A DNA stretch of 64,000 nucleotides from Selaginella moellendorffii (lineage: Eukaryota > Streptophyta > Lycopodiopsida > Selaginellales > Selaginellaceae). Made by a program: the position numbers and the translations under genes. Position 1 is the stretch's first letter. Each line of letters opens with the position of its first letter. This document shows positions 22,093 through 34,866 of this stretch, one piece after another. The notes below the pieces were generated by a model. It was not told the origin of the DNA. It worked only from the letters and a program-made list of their open reading frames with translations, and made no database searches. Location of the stretch: assembly GCF_000143415.4 (NCBI RefSeq), contig NW_003314402.1, positions 197,804-261,803 on the forward strand. Reading direction: 5' to 3'.

Positions 22093-25000
22093 TTAATCCC
22101 AGAATGTTATCTGGAGATCCGGCCGCTCCTCAAGCCATGGTGGAACTTTCGTACCTTTTTGGCAGCATAGGACTTTGAGCCTGGGAAATAAGCCAAGGCC
22201 GTGATCGTCTGAACTCAATTGGGGCCACACTACATCATCATGATCAGCGAGCTCAAGAACCTCCAATCCTGGAAGGGATGCAATGGATGATGGAATATTT
22301 TCGATCGTAAACAAGGTTACACCTCTTAGAGCAGTCATCTGGTCTGTTGGCTCAAAGAAATCATTGGGGAGCTGCCTCATACAGCTCAAAAATAATGTGA
22401 ACCGTTCCACCTTCAGCTGTGATCTCTCGGTTGGCATCAAGAGTCTCCTCATGTAACCTTGTACATGCAGCAAATCAAGGTCATTGGGGAGTTGTGTCAC
22501 AAAGAGAGGCAAATGCTCCCATGTATTATCAGGAGCCAGATAGAATGTTAAACTCTTCAGGTTTGGAAGACTTGCTGCCAAATCATCCTTGAACTCCGAC
22601 TGTGCAATGTGCAGATTTTGAAGCTCCAGCCATTCGAGGCATGGGAACAATCCATCCAGACTGAAGAACTGGATACCACTGCAGTCTATGTAAAGTTCTT
22701 GTAGCCGTTGAAAGCCCTTTAGCCAAGACAGGTCTTTCATTGTCCCCATCCTTAAATATTGGAGCTGTGGCCATTCAAGGGTTTCGGCATTGTTTTCACC
22801 GTCTTGTACCCCGTCGATTGAAAAGTGCTGAAGCTGGTTGGAATTCTTAAACATTCGCTTCCAGTCAAGTTTGATAGTCGATTCCACATAAATGTGACAT
22901 CGTCTTAGATTGACAAGTTGCCACGGGCCTGTGAAATCGCCAAAGTCCATGCTCTTTGCACGCAACTCCAGTTTCTCAATGTGCACTAGTGCACCAAGGC
23001 TGTGAGGTATTTTTATTGTTGCCTTGTGGAGGCCTAGCTCTAAATGTCTTAGCTTGTGTAGGCTTGAAATTCCACTCAAATCCACAGCTAACTCCTTACC
23101 GAATTGAAGCTTCAGCTCTTCCAAGTTGAATAATTGGGGCAGTAATGCAAAGTTGAATTTTGTGGTATCATCGCATTTCAAAACCTTCAGTGATGTCAAG
23201 CTGAAGAGCGCATCTGGGAATATTGTCACACTTGAACAGGACACGCTTGAATATCGAAGGTCAAGCACTTGAAGGTTTCTCAGCTTGGATATGCTCTCTG
23301 GAATAAAACGGACCAAATTATAGCTTTCATTCAAGCTCAATACCTTGACATTTTGGATGTGATCTATAATAAGACTGACATCCACACCAGAAATTCCATA
23401 ACATCCATCGAGAAGCAAGACATCTCGCACATGAATGTCAGACAAAAGGCTGCTTGTAACCTTCTTTCCAATGAATGAAACTTTAGAAAATGTTGGAGAA
23501 ATCCCAGGTGGACAATCATAGCCAAACAGGCATCCCTTCTCGTGCTCTTCCTGGGGTGGGTACTTCCCTTTCAAGATTCTTATGCACAGCTTGCGTACCA
23601 TATCGTGCACAGTTACATACTTACGCCATTGATCATCAGTTGTCTTCACTAGGCATCTTCGTTCCAGTTCACTAACAATCTGCAGAGGCGAGAGTTCTGA
23701 CCCAACCGCTATCCAACATTTTCTCAGATCATCAAAGTGGATTGGCCAATCTTCTGGAAACGCAGCCACATAGAGAAAGCACTCTTGCAGCTTTTCATCC
23801 TTATTAGACAGCTCGTCATAGCTAAACTTCAAGCGCTGGAACATCCGCTTCTCAATGTCCCCGTCATTCAACAAATGCATCTTCTGATAGCATTCTTTCC
23901 ACACCTGCGGCCCTTTGTTCCTGTAGACAGCCATGGCACTGCCAATCACTTCAAGAGCTAAAGGGAGCCCCTCACATTTGCTAGCTATTCTCTCGGCAAC
24001 TTTCACAATGTCCGGATCACTAGGTAGTGAATCATAAAAGGCAAACTTCCAAAACATCTTTTTGCTCTCGTCCTCTGATAGCTCATGCACAGGAAATGCC
24101 TTTGCACCCAGCATGCTCAAAATGCCTTCCTTTCTGGTTGTTACCAGCACCCGGCTGTAAGAGGACGGCCCTGCTATAAAATCCAGTCCCTTGGCCCAGC
24201 TCATTTGCCACACATCATCCAGTATCAGCAAGGCACGAATTCCACGAGCAACATTTTGTGCCAAATGCTGCACATGCTCAAGGGTGCCTGCATTTTGGGC
24301 CCTCTCTCTCATGCCGCCCCATTCAAGAGCATTCAGGAGCTGGGCCCTGAGATCGTCCTCCGATGCATCTTTCTTGACAGTAATCCACACAATGTTGTCA
24401 TGGAAATGCTGCCGGACCCTCTGGTCATTGTTCACGAATCTTGCAAGGGTGGTCTTGCCACACCCTCCCATTCCCAGGAGTCCAAACCATTTCCCCGGGG
24501 CTTGTGGATCCAGGAGGGCATTCACCACCTCATCCAGCTGCTCCCCATGGCGGCCAAACATGTCGCTGGGCTCGGTAACACCATGCCGTACATAGTTTAC
24601 GAGACCTCTGTCTTGTGGACAACTCCGTACGGAAAAGCTGGTGCTCGGCTGTATCACTCTCAACTCTTCTCGCTCGTACCTTTCAATCTGCGGGAGGAGA
24701 TCGTTCTCGCAAGTGCGTACCAGCTCCGAAATCGCGCCAGATCGCTTCTCCCTGCGCGACAGATCCATCTTTTAGCTCCATTGCTTCAAACATGAATTCG
24801 AATAAGCCTTACTGTGATCCAAGCAGCGCTTGCGCCCTCGCAGTCCATTCAGTCAGTTCAGTCAGCCACGCCTCAGCCTCACCAGAGTAGCGGAAATCTG
24901 GATTCTTGTGCTTGGGAGCATTAAACTTGTCAAGCGTGGCCTGGATTCTGGATGTCTTCTTTAGCTCCTCAATGTGGACATTCAGCTCATGCTCGTGACC

Positions 25001-25432
25001 CTGGATCTGCGACAGGAGATCGCCGTGGGCACTTAAGGACTTCGCGATCTCGTCACTCCGCTTGTACCTATAGGAAGTGGAGAAGTTCAACCAGCTGCCT
25101 GCCATTTCTACACACACACACACACAAAAGATAAAATGCTACTGTACCGACCGCTTTATGGGGCTCCAGATCCTGTTGTGGCGTGATCCCAAGAGTGCTT
25201 GTGCCTTGGTGTTCCATTTCCTGACACGCTCCAAGCATTCCTCGGCCGCTTGAGAGAACATAAAGCCAGGTCCATTTCGCTCCTTGTGGTGATCGAAAGC
25301 GTTGATCTTGGCCTGGATGTGGTGCGCCTTGTTCTCCAGCGTTTCAATGTTGGCATTGCAGTCCCATATCTTCTTAGCAGGGCCCAGAGCCAAGCCACAC
25401 AAGGCGCTTGCCAAGGAGCCCACACCCTCCAT
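22093..25432 (-). CDS. CC-CC-NB-ARC-LRR disease resistance protein, copy 3 (1073 aa)
   Basis: Exons are 25152-25432, 24813-25094 and 22093-24751. The same intron positions as copy 2 give an open frame of 3222 nt despite a 3-base deletion in exon 2, which supports the splice model. The first coiled-coil begins MEGVGSLAS and belongs to the HKERNGPGFMFS subtype shared with copy 1, unlike copies 2 and 4. NB-ARC motifs are complete: GMGGCGKTT, LLILDDVW, LVTTRK, GLPLALEVIG and VHDM (not MHD). The Leu-rich repeats differ from copy 2 by scattered substitutions and small in-frame indels, for instance an extra segment before FPDALFSLTSL. The C-terminus PPWLEERPDLQITFWD and the 3' flank match copy 4 closely. 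It is probably functional; expression cannot be judged from the sequence. Confidence 0.88.
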
Positions 25433-25675
25433 GCCTGTAGACCTACAAGTAAAGGTCGTCTCCCAGAACTCCTGGCCTTGGTATCCCCTTTTAAAATGGA
25501 CAGTAATTTTCAGAGAGGTATAAGCTGTTACAAAGGTAAATTGGAGTTGACTGCTTGCAGTAGAGCGAGTAGAGGACCTCGTGCAGCACCCTCCCTCTTG
25601 CAATGCCAGCTGTGACCAATTGGAGTTGATTGCTTGCAGTAGAGGGCCTCGGGCAGCACCCTCCCTCTTGCAATG

Positions 25676-25676
<1 letters not shown>

Positions 25677-25709
<33 letters not shown>

Positions 25710-25850
25710 AGAAGAAGACCTTTGAGCACATGGGCTCGTCTGAAAGCATGCTCCGACATTGTAAGTTTCTCCAGGAGAGGTAACTTTTGTCGCTTTGTTT
25801 AGGACGCCTTCCAGCTGACTGGGCCACGTGTTTGATTGCTTTGGGTCAGG
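25677..25850 (+). pseudogene. (CT)n run plus RAD5-like HIRAN remnant upstream of NB-LRR 3
   Basis: A CT run of about 32 bases is followed by sequence matching the HIRAN exon of the RAD5-like copies. It is longer than the equivalent remnants upstream of copies 2 and 4: it starts at AAGAAGAAGACCTTTGAGC (compare 34,103-34,122) and continues through CTCCGACATTG to the next exon start near 25,801. It lies antisense to the NB-LRR gene. Confidence 0.7.
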
Positions 25851-25859
25851 AAAACGTAC

Positions 25860-28800
25860 TCTGGGTCATCGTTCACTATTTTTGAGACGAGAAATGTATA
25901 TGGTTTATTTTGTAATGGAAAACAATATACTTTTGAACTAGGATAGTTTATATGTTTTAATATAGTTAACACTTTGGAACTTGATTTATAATATTAAGGA
26001 CATCAAGAATTATTTTAAAATTGGACTGAAACTTGGTTTTCTTTATGGATGACATTGTAGTTGATGATTTCATGAATAATAGACCAATGAGAATGGGAAG
26101 TGTGTTATCTTCCTTCCAAAACCCATTTTCAAATTACATATAAAAGATGTACATTCATGTAATTTATCTGTGACAATATTCTTTTGATAAGAGCATAAGT
26201 TGTGTCATTTAACAAACATATGATGTTTTTAACTGGAACTTTTATGAAAAAATTCCCACACTTCAGTAAAAAAAAAAAAAACAAATTTATATTATTCTTA
26301 TTTGCTGCTGAATGTCCTCTATTAATTCTATATGAGTTGGGATTGTTGATTACAACTTCCATCCATATGACATATAAATGTTCTATTGCAAACACCTTTA
26401 CCACATATTTAATTCTTCTTTGGATCCTCATAATATAATCAATTGCCACTTCTATAGGATTGTCTATTCTTACTTCTATAATATTGTCTTTATTGTGGGC
26501 ACGTTTTGGAAATTTGTGATAAACTACATCCAAAACTAAATAAAAGTTTGTTATAGTATGGCACAATGCAAACTTCTCTAACTAGAGCATCCATTAGTAA
26601 GATGCAAGTATGATTAAATTGAATATTCTCTAAAACTAGAATATAAGAACCTATGTGGTGATATTTCATTAGAGTTCTTCTTGGTCCACCTGCATAGTAA
26701 CTGAGAAAAATCATTAGTTTCTACCAAAGAAATAGATAGATAGACAATTTCTCACTAATAGTATTTAACACAAATAAAGACTTCGATTGCCTCTCTAATC
26801 CCAACTAAGAATATCTTTATAATTTGAGTAAAACATATATCACTTGGAAAACCATACAATTATAAGTATGACATATAATATGATTATTACAAACTTACCA
26901 CCATAGTTATGTTTTGCTTTTGCACTATGGCCCTAGCATGTATAACCACAATTTTTAATTCTTCCTCCTCCAAGACATTTTCTTCAACCAAATTATCATT
27001 AAGTAAACTATCCATCACTACCTCCAACATCACTTGTGACAAATATAATGTTCTTCCATAAATCATATCCAAACCCATTTACTGGATTATATAGTTTTTA
27101 CTTTCCCTCTAAATCCACTCTATTATTTTCTATTGTGCTAACTTGTGCATTTTTAGTGAGAATAAGTGTTTACCTATGGTTATAAAAAGTAGATTTGGTG
27201 AAAAAATAACCTTTTGGTGCTTTTGTTGCAACACATAATAGACAACAATAATTTTTCTTTCTTTTTTGCTTTGGTTTGGTATAAACTATTGATATGTGCC
27301 ATCTTTTGGCTAACCTAGTGATTTCAATCCTTACATAAGTATTGCAACAAACATTACAAGGCAAACACACTTTTGCAAAACTTGTGAAATTTAAAAATAC
27401 ACAATTATCACATATCTTTTAGTGTTTTTAATGTTGTCATCCTTGTGGTTTTTTGCTGCTTTCTTTCAAAAATATAATATTGTTACAAATATTTTTTTTG
27501 AGGTATTTTTTAAGTCCTTATTTAGCAAATTCATGATGGAGGTAAAGAAGATAAATTGCCCAATCCGTGATGCTTTTTGGGATTGAGCTCATAAGTAACG
27601 TTTGATAAATATAAAACATAGTAAGGTTAAGGCTTTGTACTTATTTTTATTGATATAAGTTTCTTTATTTTGGTATCATGCTTATTTTAACAAATTTTTT
27701 TGACTCTTTGAGTTAAGTAAGGATCATTTGCTCTTCTCTAATGCTATAAAGGTTTTAGTAAAGATCCAGCTCATATCCTTGTGCATCCAATGTGCCAACT
27801 ATGTTTTTAAGTGATTTTTATTTGGTTTTGGAAATCTTTTATCTACAATTCACATATACACTACTATATGTGTTGCTAGAGCTTACCATTGCATCCACAA
27901 TAACATTAACATGTCTTTAATTGATCTTGACATGATGCAAACTAAATGACTGTATTCAAGAATGCCCTATGATTTGCAAATGATTTTGGACTTGGAAAAT
28001 GGTTGAGGTTGTGATTGGTGGCATAGTTAGCATGCTGTTGTTTTACATTATAATAAGGTCCACTCACTATAGTGCTATTTTGCTTGCAAAGCAATTAAAA
28101 CTAGTAAAGTGATGTTTTTAATTATACATTTTTAAAAATATTTATGTATTTTGATTATTAGGATATAAGTTGTGGCTTGATTTTAGAAGAAACTCCATAC
28201 CCCAGAAGTAATTTAAGAAGAAAAATAGTCCAATAATGCAATTATGGAGATAGAAAGTCTCTCTAGAGAGACCACAATATTAGATATGGTAACAAATAAA
28301 TTTGATTTTAGAGAAAGTGAAGCAGAAGTTTTTAGTGCACATAGTTATAATAGCATAATTAGTTAAAATCAATATAGGTTTGTTAATCAATTTATATACA
28401 TTTGAACTTCCCACGTATGAGCTAAGGTTTGCATAGTAGAGTTTAGTGGGTGGCAAGATTGTAGAGATGCTAAGTTTTGTATCTTTCCATTGTTGTAGTT
28501 AAATCGACGAGTTGAGATAAGGTAAGTAATGGGTAAAAATACATAAAGTGAATCCTTTTTTTTTCTTTAAATGTTTATGACCCTAGCAAGATTGAATGAA
28601 CCATCTAGCAAGGGATTGTGTAAATATATTGAGAGTGTTTATTTAGCTAGAGTGTTGCCAAACTTCATTAACAAGATTAAGAGTGATGGATTTTTTAGAG
28701 AGGACTATTTCAAACTCAACATTTTGATATGGATGAGCATTGGAGCAAAAATGGGGGATGCAATCCAAATGACAAAGACACTCAAGAATCTCAATGATTC

Positions 28801-31250
28801 ATCGGAGTAGGTATGCAATAAAAGGCATGCCCAAAATAAAAGCCCTTTACGAAGACAATAGTGCGAGCTAACACCCACTCAAAAACAAAACACACCAAGT
28901 CAAGGATTATAATAGTGGCAACTAAGGTTTGCAACACCAATTTTCAATGTTAAAAAATACTCCAAGCGCTTACTAAATTTCCCATTAGCTTTATTTGGCA
29001 AGAATTTACTTTATGAGTTATTATAAATCTTTCCTAACTACAAAAAAGGATACTTCAAATGTGAAAGGCAAGTGGAGCAAAGAATTAAGCTCAATCAAAA
29101 GAGGATACTTCAAATGTAAAAGGAAAGTGGAGCAAAGAACTAAGTTAATTAAGTCAGTTCATGAGTGCAAATTGGATAACCATGCCTTTTGTGTTTGTGA
29201 GTTCAAGATAAAAAAGATCTTCATTGTATTGCGGTATCAACTTAAAAAAGCAGTGGTTGTTAAAATAGAGCAAATAAAAGTGTTTATAAAATACTTATAT
29301 GACTAGAGTGTTATAGATCTCCTTGCATTTAAGTCAAATATGAGGTTGGTATTGATAGATCTTGAGTTTTTTAAGGTACAAACCATATTAGTTTCAATGG
29401 AAAAAACCTCATAGTTTTAAATATGGCTTTTGCAATATCTTCAAATAGTAAGGATAAAAATTTTAAATAAATGGCAATGAGAAAACTACAATAGTTAAGA
29501 AAGTTTATAGTGGCACACTCATTTAAAAGTATAAATCCCTACGAGTGAGGATAATTTCACTTATAGATAAGGATTTATTGGCCAATATAAAGATTTTTTT
29601 TGCATGTGAGGTAAATCTTTTTTAGGATGACATTTTAAAATTATGCTCAACACTAAAGAAAGAAGTATGCACTAATTTTAAATTTTAAGTTCAGAAGATG
29701 TTTTGGCCTAAGTGCATAAAGGCCATTGTCATTGGTAAGGATAATGAAAAAACTATTAAAGAGGTATTCTTTTAAAAATGATTTTATAGTTTTTAATTTT
29801 TGTTTGTGCAGCTCCAGACTAAATCATATGGCAACGGATGTGAGGAGCAACCCCTATACCCTACTAAACAAGATTGATGAAGATATAGAGTGTGAGATTA
29901 TAACTAAAGAAAAAAAATGTAAATTTCATAGTATAACTTAATTGTATATATTGTCTAATATTTTTTGGCTCTATTTACAAGTAGAAGAACACCTAAAGTG
30001 CTTCTATAAATAATTTTTTATTAAAATATAGATAATATTATAAAAAAATCTCATTATTTTGCAACAATCTTCACTAAAAATTGTTGCTTTTTAACTTTTG
30101 TGTATTAACTGTAACTAATTTATATGACTTTGTAACTTTCATCCATAATAGTAGAAGTTCAACTAATAGCCACAAATATTTATAAGGAGGTTTAAGCTTG
30201 TATATATTATATAATATAACTTTATTTATTTTTTTAGTTAACATTAGCAAAATTACGAAAAAACAAAAGAGTCCAGATAAATGATAAGATTACTCTTCCT
30301 GTGTATGAGGCAAAAGAAGTGGAATACACTATAAAGGCATAAAAAGAATCAACAACTATTAATAAAGTAATATAATAACAAATTAATATAATTAGTTTTA
30401 TTTTTTTCACTCAAACTTAGCAAATACTTGCAAAAAATTTTTAAACTAAACATAGTAATTCTAGAAAATTAGTGAAATTGCTCTTTGAATTTAACCTTTC
30501 TTTTGCTAACATGAAGTAATTCTATAAGAATGAGAACCATATTTATAAGTTGCCAAATGCCCACAAAATTAAAACTGAGTAAACCTTAAAGAATATTGTT
30601 GAGCAAAGTGTGAAGTTTGAATAACTGATTATATCTAAAGAGGCCTTATCCATAAATACTTGGATTACATTAAAAAATTAAAATGTAAATAAAACCATAT
30701 CTATAAATATGGTTCTATATATAAAAATTTATATGCAACACTATATTTGAATTATGAATAAAATTATGTGAACAAAATTGGCAAACATTAGTTTCCAAAC
30801 TATATATGTATCAGTAAACTATATACAAAAGTATATGTCCATTTATTCTCAAAATACAACTCAATCATATTCAAAATTATACAAAAAGCCATTCCTCGTG
30901 ATTGCCAAATAGCACATAAATCATGATGAAAACTATGTACAAAACCATTAGTGGTTGTGGTCCCAAAACCAATGCATTAACAATTAAGAAACCAGTCATG
31001 AAACCATTAAAATCACATATGGTTTAACCACAAACACAACCATTTTGTTTTGGTACTAGTTATAGTAAAAAAACCATGTTGATGAGCATATTGTGGTTGT
31101 GGTGCTAGACAACACTATATGGCATGGCATCTGGCAGCCAGATGTCTTTCCCATGGAGATGAAGGCCAAGGTGTTGGAACCTTTGGTGGATCACAGCTGG
31201 AAAAATCAAAGTACTTGATAATGGAGAAGAAAATTTGTGCACCTTGACTT
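25860..31250. mobile_element. AT-rich degenerate repeat block, copy B (element class not identified)
   Basis: Collinear with copy A but with many substitutions and indels. Minus-strand islands are best preserved here: 27170-27370 has a Cys/His-rich frame (CLPCNVCC, later CCLLCV and STFYNHR) like a zinc-finger DNA-binding segment of a transposase, 26887-27078 has an acidic frame (NVLEEEELKIVV), and 26129-26566 reads IEVAIDYIMRIQRR. Plus-strand islands lie at 28571-28810 (MFMTLARLNEPSSKG), 28995-29306 and 29726-29941. I recognise no transposase catalytic motif. The final part (30,690-31,250) is almost identical to copy A. Confidence 0.45.
29040..29150. repeat. tandem duplication of about 55 bp in AT-rich copy B
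   Basis: A segment around GGATACTTCAAATG...AAGTGGAGCAAAGAA occurs twice in a row with a few differences. Copy A (about 13,875-13,925) has it once. It is a local duplication after block duplication. Confidence 0.75.
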
Positions 31251-32840
31251 GAATCATGATCTGCTCCACAAGTTGTTGTGACAGCCATCAAGGCAATTTT
31301 GACGCTAAATCATCTTTGCAACCGGCAAGAACAACATTCTAGGAGTAGTGGCTCAAGGTGCTGTTTTAAATATCCTTGCAAAATGTTTGCACTATGCAAA
31401 ACACACAATACCCATTCCTCATTGAAACGCCATCATTTGCTCTCACTCACTTGTTTTCTTTTGCATCTCCACTCAGTGAGCTGCTAAGCTTCCTTAGATT
31501 ATCATCTGGAGGAAGTAGGGAATTCACAGCATAGAGTTTTGGAGTTGAAGTGTTGTTGGGATGTTAAGTATGAAGCTCAAATTGCATATGCATTGTATTT
31601 TTCTGGTATGTTGTTGTTGTGGTATTTTTTTTCCCAATATGTCTGTGGTACAATGTGGCTTGGTTTGTAAGGAGTCCTCGCACTTCCTAGTCCATTTCTC
31701 GTCACAGGGTCTTTTAGTGGTAATAAATTCCCACTCGAAGATAATATAAGCAAGGAACTAGTGGTTTCCAGAAGCCGAGTTTATTCGTCCCCAGTTTTTA
31801 AGTTGGAAAGTTGCAAGAGGGAGACTGCACAGGTGATGGAATTCTGCTGCTGTGCTCATCAGCAAAACTTGAGCACCCGAGTTGGATCGACCGGGGATAA
31901 GAAACTGGGAGGCTGTATCAAACGTCATCCTGGCATATGACCAAAACGCTTAAGCAAAGAGGTTGTTTCTTTTGATGATTTATCCAGAGAGTTGCTTCTC
32001 GTGTAACATTTTGATCAAGGGGTTTGTGGATGCCGGGAAGCAGCATTTGCCCTGGCATGGCATTTGGAAGAAGCAAAGGGTTTCGTTTGATGCAATGCCT
32101 CAGTATGACGTGCTCGCAAGAAACACAATGGCCACTCTATTTATACAAACAGAAAACCTTGAACACACAAAGTACAGGTTGTCTCTTTTGCAAAGTTGAA
32201 AGGTTTTCTCCCAGAAAGAAGCACAATATTAACTCTTGGCCTTGTAGATCGGAATCATACTGTTCTTCACTTTTTTCAACTCTCTCTCTCTCACACACAC
32301 ACACTAATACCGTTTTGAGCAGCTGTTCTTCCATCCAGGCATTTGCTGTTTTGGTTCAATTTTGCTTAAACACCAGCGACCTTCACGACATAAGAGCTAG
32401 ATTGATTCACAGTGAGCACCACAACGATCGCTACCTCGCCAATCTCATCGTCCAAAAGTATGGGGAGCTGTGGGGTGCTCGACGGATCATCGCTGGCTCT
32501 TGCGGAACATCTTGCTGGGAAAAATCGGTTGAGCGGAGATCCAAGAGGGATGTGGTCGCATGGAACTTGATCCTCGCAGCGTATGCCTAAAACGCTCAGT
32601 CAAAAGAGATGTTTCTTTGGATGATCGAGGAATGTTTTGATCAAGGTGGGTTTGTGAATGCCATGCGAGAAAGCAGCAGTTGCCGGGACAAGGCATTTAG
32701 AAGACGCAAAAGTTTTAATTGACGGGATGCCTCAACAGAATGTGCTCGCAAGAAAAACAATGATCATTCCTTGTTTTACGAACGGAGCACGCTCTTAAAG
32801 ATGCGATACGCCTGTTTGAGAGTATGAGCATCGTCTTGTC
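31251..32840 (+). pseudogene. PPR-protein remnants, copy B
   Basis: Nearly identical to 15,961-17,560, including FDAMPQYDVLARNTMATLF (about 32,078-32,134), LIHSEHHNDRYLANLIVQ (about 32,400-32,455) and VVAWNLILAAYA (about 32,552-32,587). It carries the same stops, so decay preceded duplication. The compound microsatellite is shortened. It is a non-functional remnant by inference. Confidence 0.6.
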
Positions 32841-32989
32841 TCTTGTACGGCGTTGATCCAGGCGTTTGGGAATAGAGGGCTCCTCTGCCGATCTTTGATG
32901 GAATCCGGGCGATCTTGTCACCGACGTCTTGAAAGATCTTAGATTCTATCCGCAATCGCCCAGTCAATGCGATCCTGGCGATGGGTGCT

Positions 32990-34866
32990 GCATATCATTC
33001 TGCGTGACGTGATCTCCAGGATTTGCGAAGAAGAAGGTCGTCGATCAGATGCGCGATGCTGGCGCGCAATTGATTGGGGCTTCCCGCTACATTTTCCCGC
33101 GCTATCGTCGCTACTTCTCCATTCTAGGGTTCTTTCTTGGAGGCGACGTAGGTTTTCTATTGCCCGCGTGGTCGAGGAGACGGCGCTGGGGGGCGGCCTT
33201 GATCGGCGTTGTGGAGCTGCACAGGTAATGGGGCTCAACACTCCGGGTTTTAGAAATAGGAAGAGGCTCCAGCTTAAGGCTCCGACGAGCAGTGCCAAGG
33301 CGAGGAGCCCCAGCCAGCGTTGGTAAATCGTGGACGACAGGGAGCTCTAGATATACGGTGACAACAAAGGCCCCTGCGGCAAAATGTTCCATCGGCAGTG
33401 GATCGCCAAAAACTCCTGCAAAAGCTGAGGCTTCTAGGACAGCAAAAGTTGCCGAGGTGAGCAATGATAGTGGAGCAGACGATTTAGATGATTCGGGAGT
33501 AGAAAGTGGAGCAATCGATGGTGGGGAAGAAGAGGTAAACAAGATCATGACTGGAGGAGGAAACGATGCCGAGGTGGAAAGAACAACAGTGGTGGAGAGC
33601 TCCATTGAGACTGTCAGGAAACATGGCGAGGCTGTTTCTAGCGCCTTAGCTGGACTTTCAATCAGAGGTAGTGCCTTGACCCACGGTAATCCCGTTAAGA
33701 TGGAAGCTGGTTGTGGTTCCGTGAAAGCTGAAGCTTCGGTTTCAATCGCAGCTGGATGTGATCCTATGAAAGTAGATGGCTTGGTGAAGATGGAAGCTGG
33801 TTTTGAGTCTGCAAGAGTCGAAGCTCCGGTTGGCTCAGTGAAGATGGAACCTGGTTATGATACTGTGAAAGTTGAAACTCCATTCGGGGGTGGTAAAGCT
33901 GCCCATTTGTGTGAAGCGAAGGTGGTTCCAATAGAAAATGACACGGCTAAAGCTGCAGAGAAGCAACCGGTTGTTTTAGATGCACAGAGGTGGTGGCTTC
34001 TCCAAGAGACTGAAGTTGCCGGGTACTCGACGTCCAGGGGATGCCTGATTCGTGTTGGCGAGTTCGTGTCCTTCAATTTTCCCAAGCCTGAAGCCGAAAG
34101 TAAGAAGAAGTTCTTTGAGCGCAAGAAGGTACGGCCGAAAGCGAGCTCCGACATTGTAAGGTTCTTGACAAAAGCTTCAGGAGAGGTACGTTTCACTTGA
34201 CTTGTTTCTTCGTTTTAATTCTAACCATTTGCTCACAGATAGAACGGCTTCCAGCCGACTGGGCCAAGTGTTTGATACCTTTGGGAAGTGCAAAATGGCA
34301 CCAGAGGCTCTTTCTCTTATGAGCAGCATAGTTCTCCATTTGAGGTAGAGTTTTCTGTGTTTACCAGAGACGTTATTGTGAAGTTATTGAATGCAAACTA
34401 TCTGAGCCTGAACGTGATTTTTATGATGCCCTTTACCACAGATCTAAGGCATGAAGAACTTCTCTTTCTTTTATTTTCTCTTTTTTCTGAACACGTTTTT
34501 GCTTTTGAGATCAGGTAAAATTCGATCAGTTCGTTAAACAAGGTAAAGTTCTCCATAACTATGCCTCGATCCTCGAACTGCTACTTCGATTACGGCAAGC
34601 TTGTGATCATCCTTTTCTTGTTCTGAGGTAGAAAATGCATCCTCTTATGTCTGAAGTTCCTGACGTTTTCTTCGTCACGCAGCCGTGGCGATACTGAAGA
34701 CTTTGCGGACCTGGGAAAGCTGGCTAGACGTTTCTTGGACAAGAATTCCTCCCAGGTGCCTTCGACGGCGTATGTCAAAGAGGTGGTGGATGATATTCGT
34801 AAAGGAGAAAGTGCTGAGTGCCCAATTTGTTTGGAGATGCCAGAGGACGCAGTTCTTACATCGAAT
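32990..34866 (+). pseudogene. RAD5-like helicase pseudogene, copy 3 (best N-terminus, fused to URT1 piece)
   Basis: This is the only copy with an undamaged linker-HIRAN exon (33292-34190): acidic Ser-rich linker, a run of VKME/VKAE/VKVE repeats (33,698-33,890), then HIRAN with RWWLLQETEVAGYSTSRG and SSDIVRFLTKASGE up to a GT donor. The next pieces are IGRLPADWAKCLIPL (34,240), an internal SNF2 piece (34,378-34,450), VKFDQFV and [20 protein letters not shown] (34,505-34,625), RGDTEDFADLGKLARRFLD (34,683-34,740) and the RING start ESAECPICLEMPEDAVLTS (34,808-34,864). At about 34,866 the RING breaks off and URT1-like sequence begins. The SNF2 ATPase motifs and the whole helicase-C half are missing, so it is not an active remodeller. 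Confidence 0.85.

Noticed and set aside
10851-31250. LTR retrotransposon in the AT-rich blocks
   Set aside because: I see no long terminal repeats, primer-binding site, or reverse transcriptase or integrase motif.
1763-34200. Intact RAD5 helicase genes
   Set aside because: Every copy lacks the ATP-binding half of the SNF2 domain, and most also have frameshifts, so they are described as pseudogenes.
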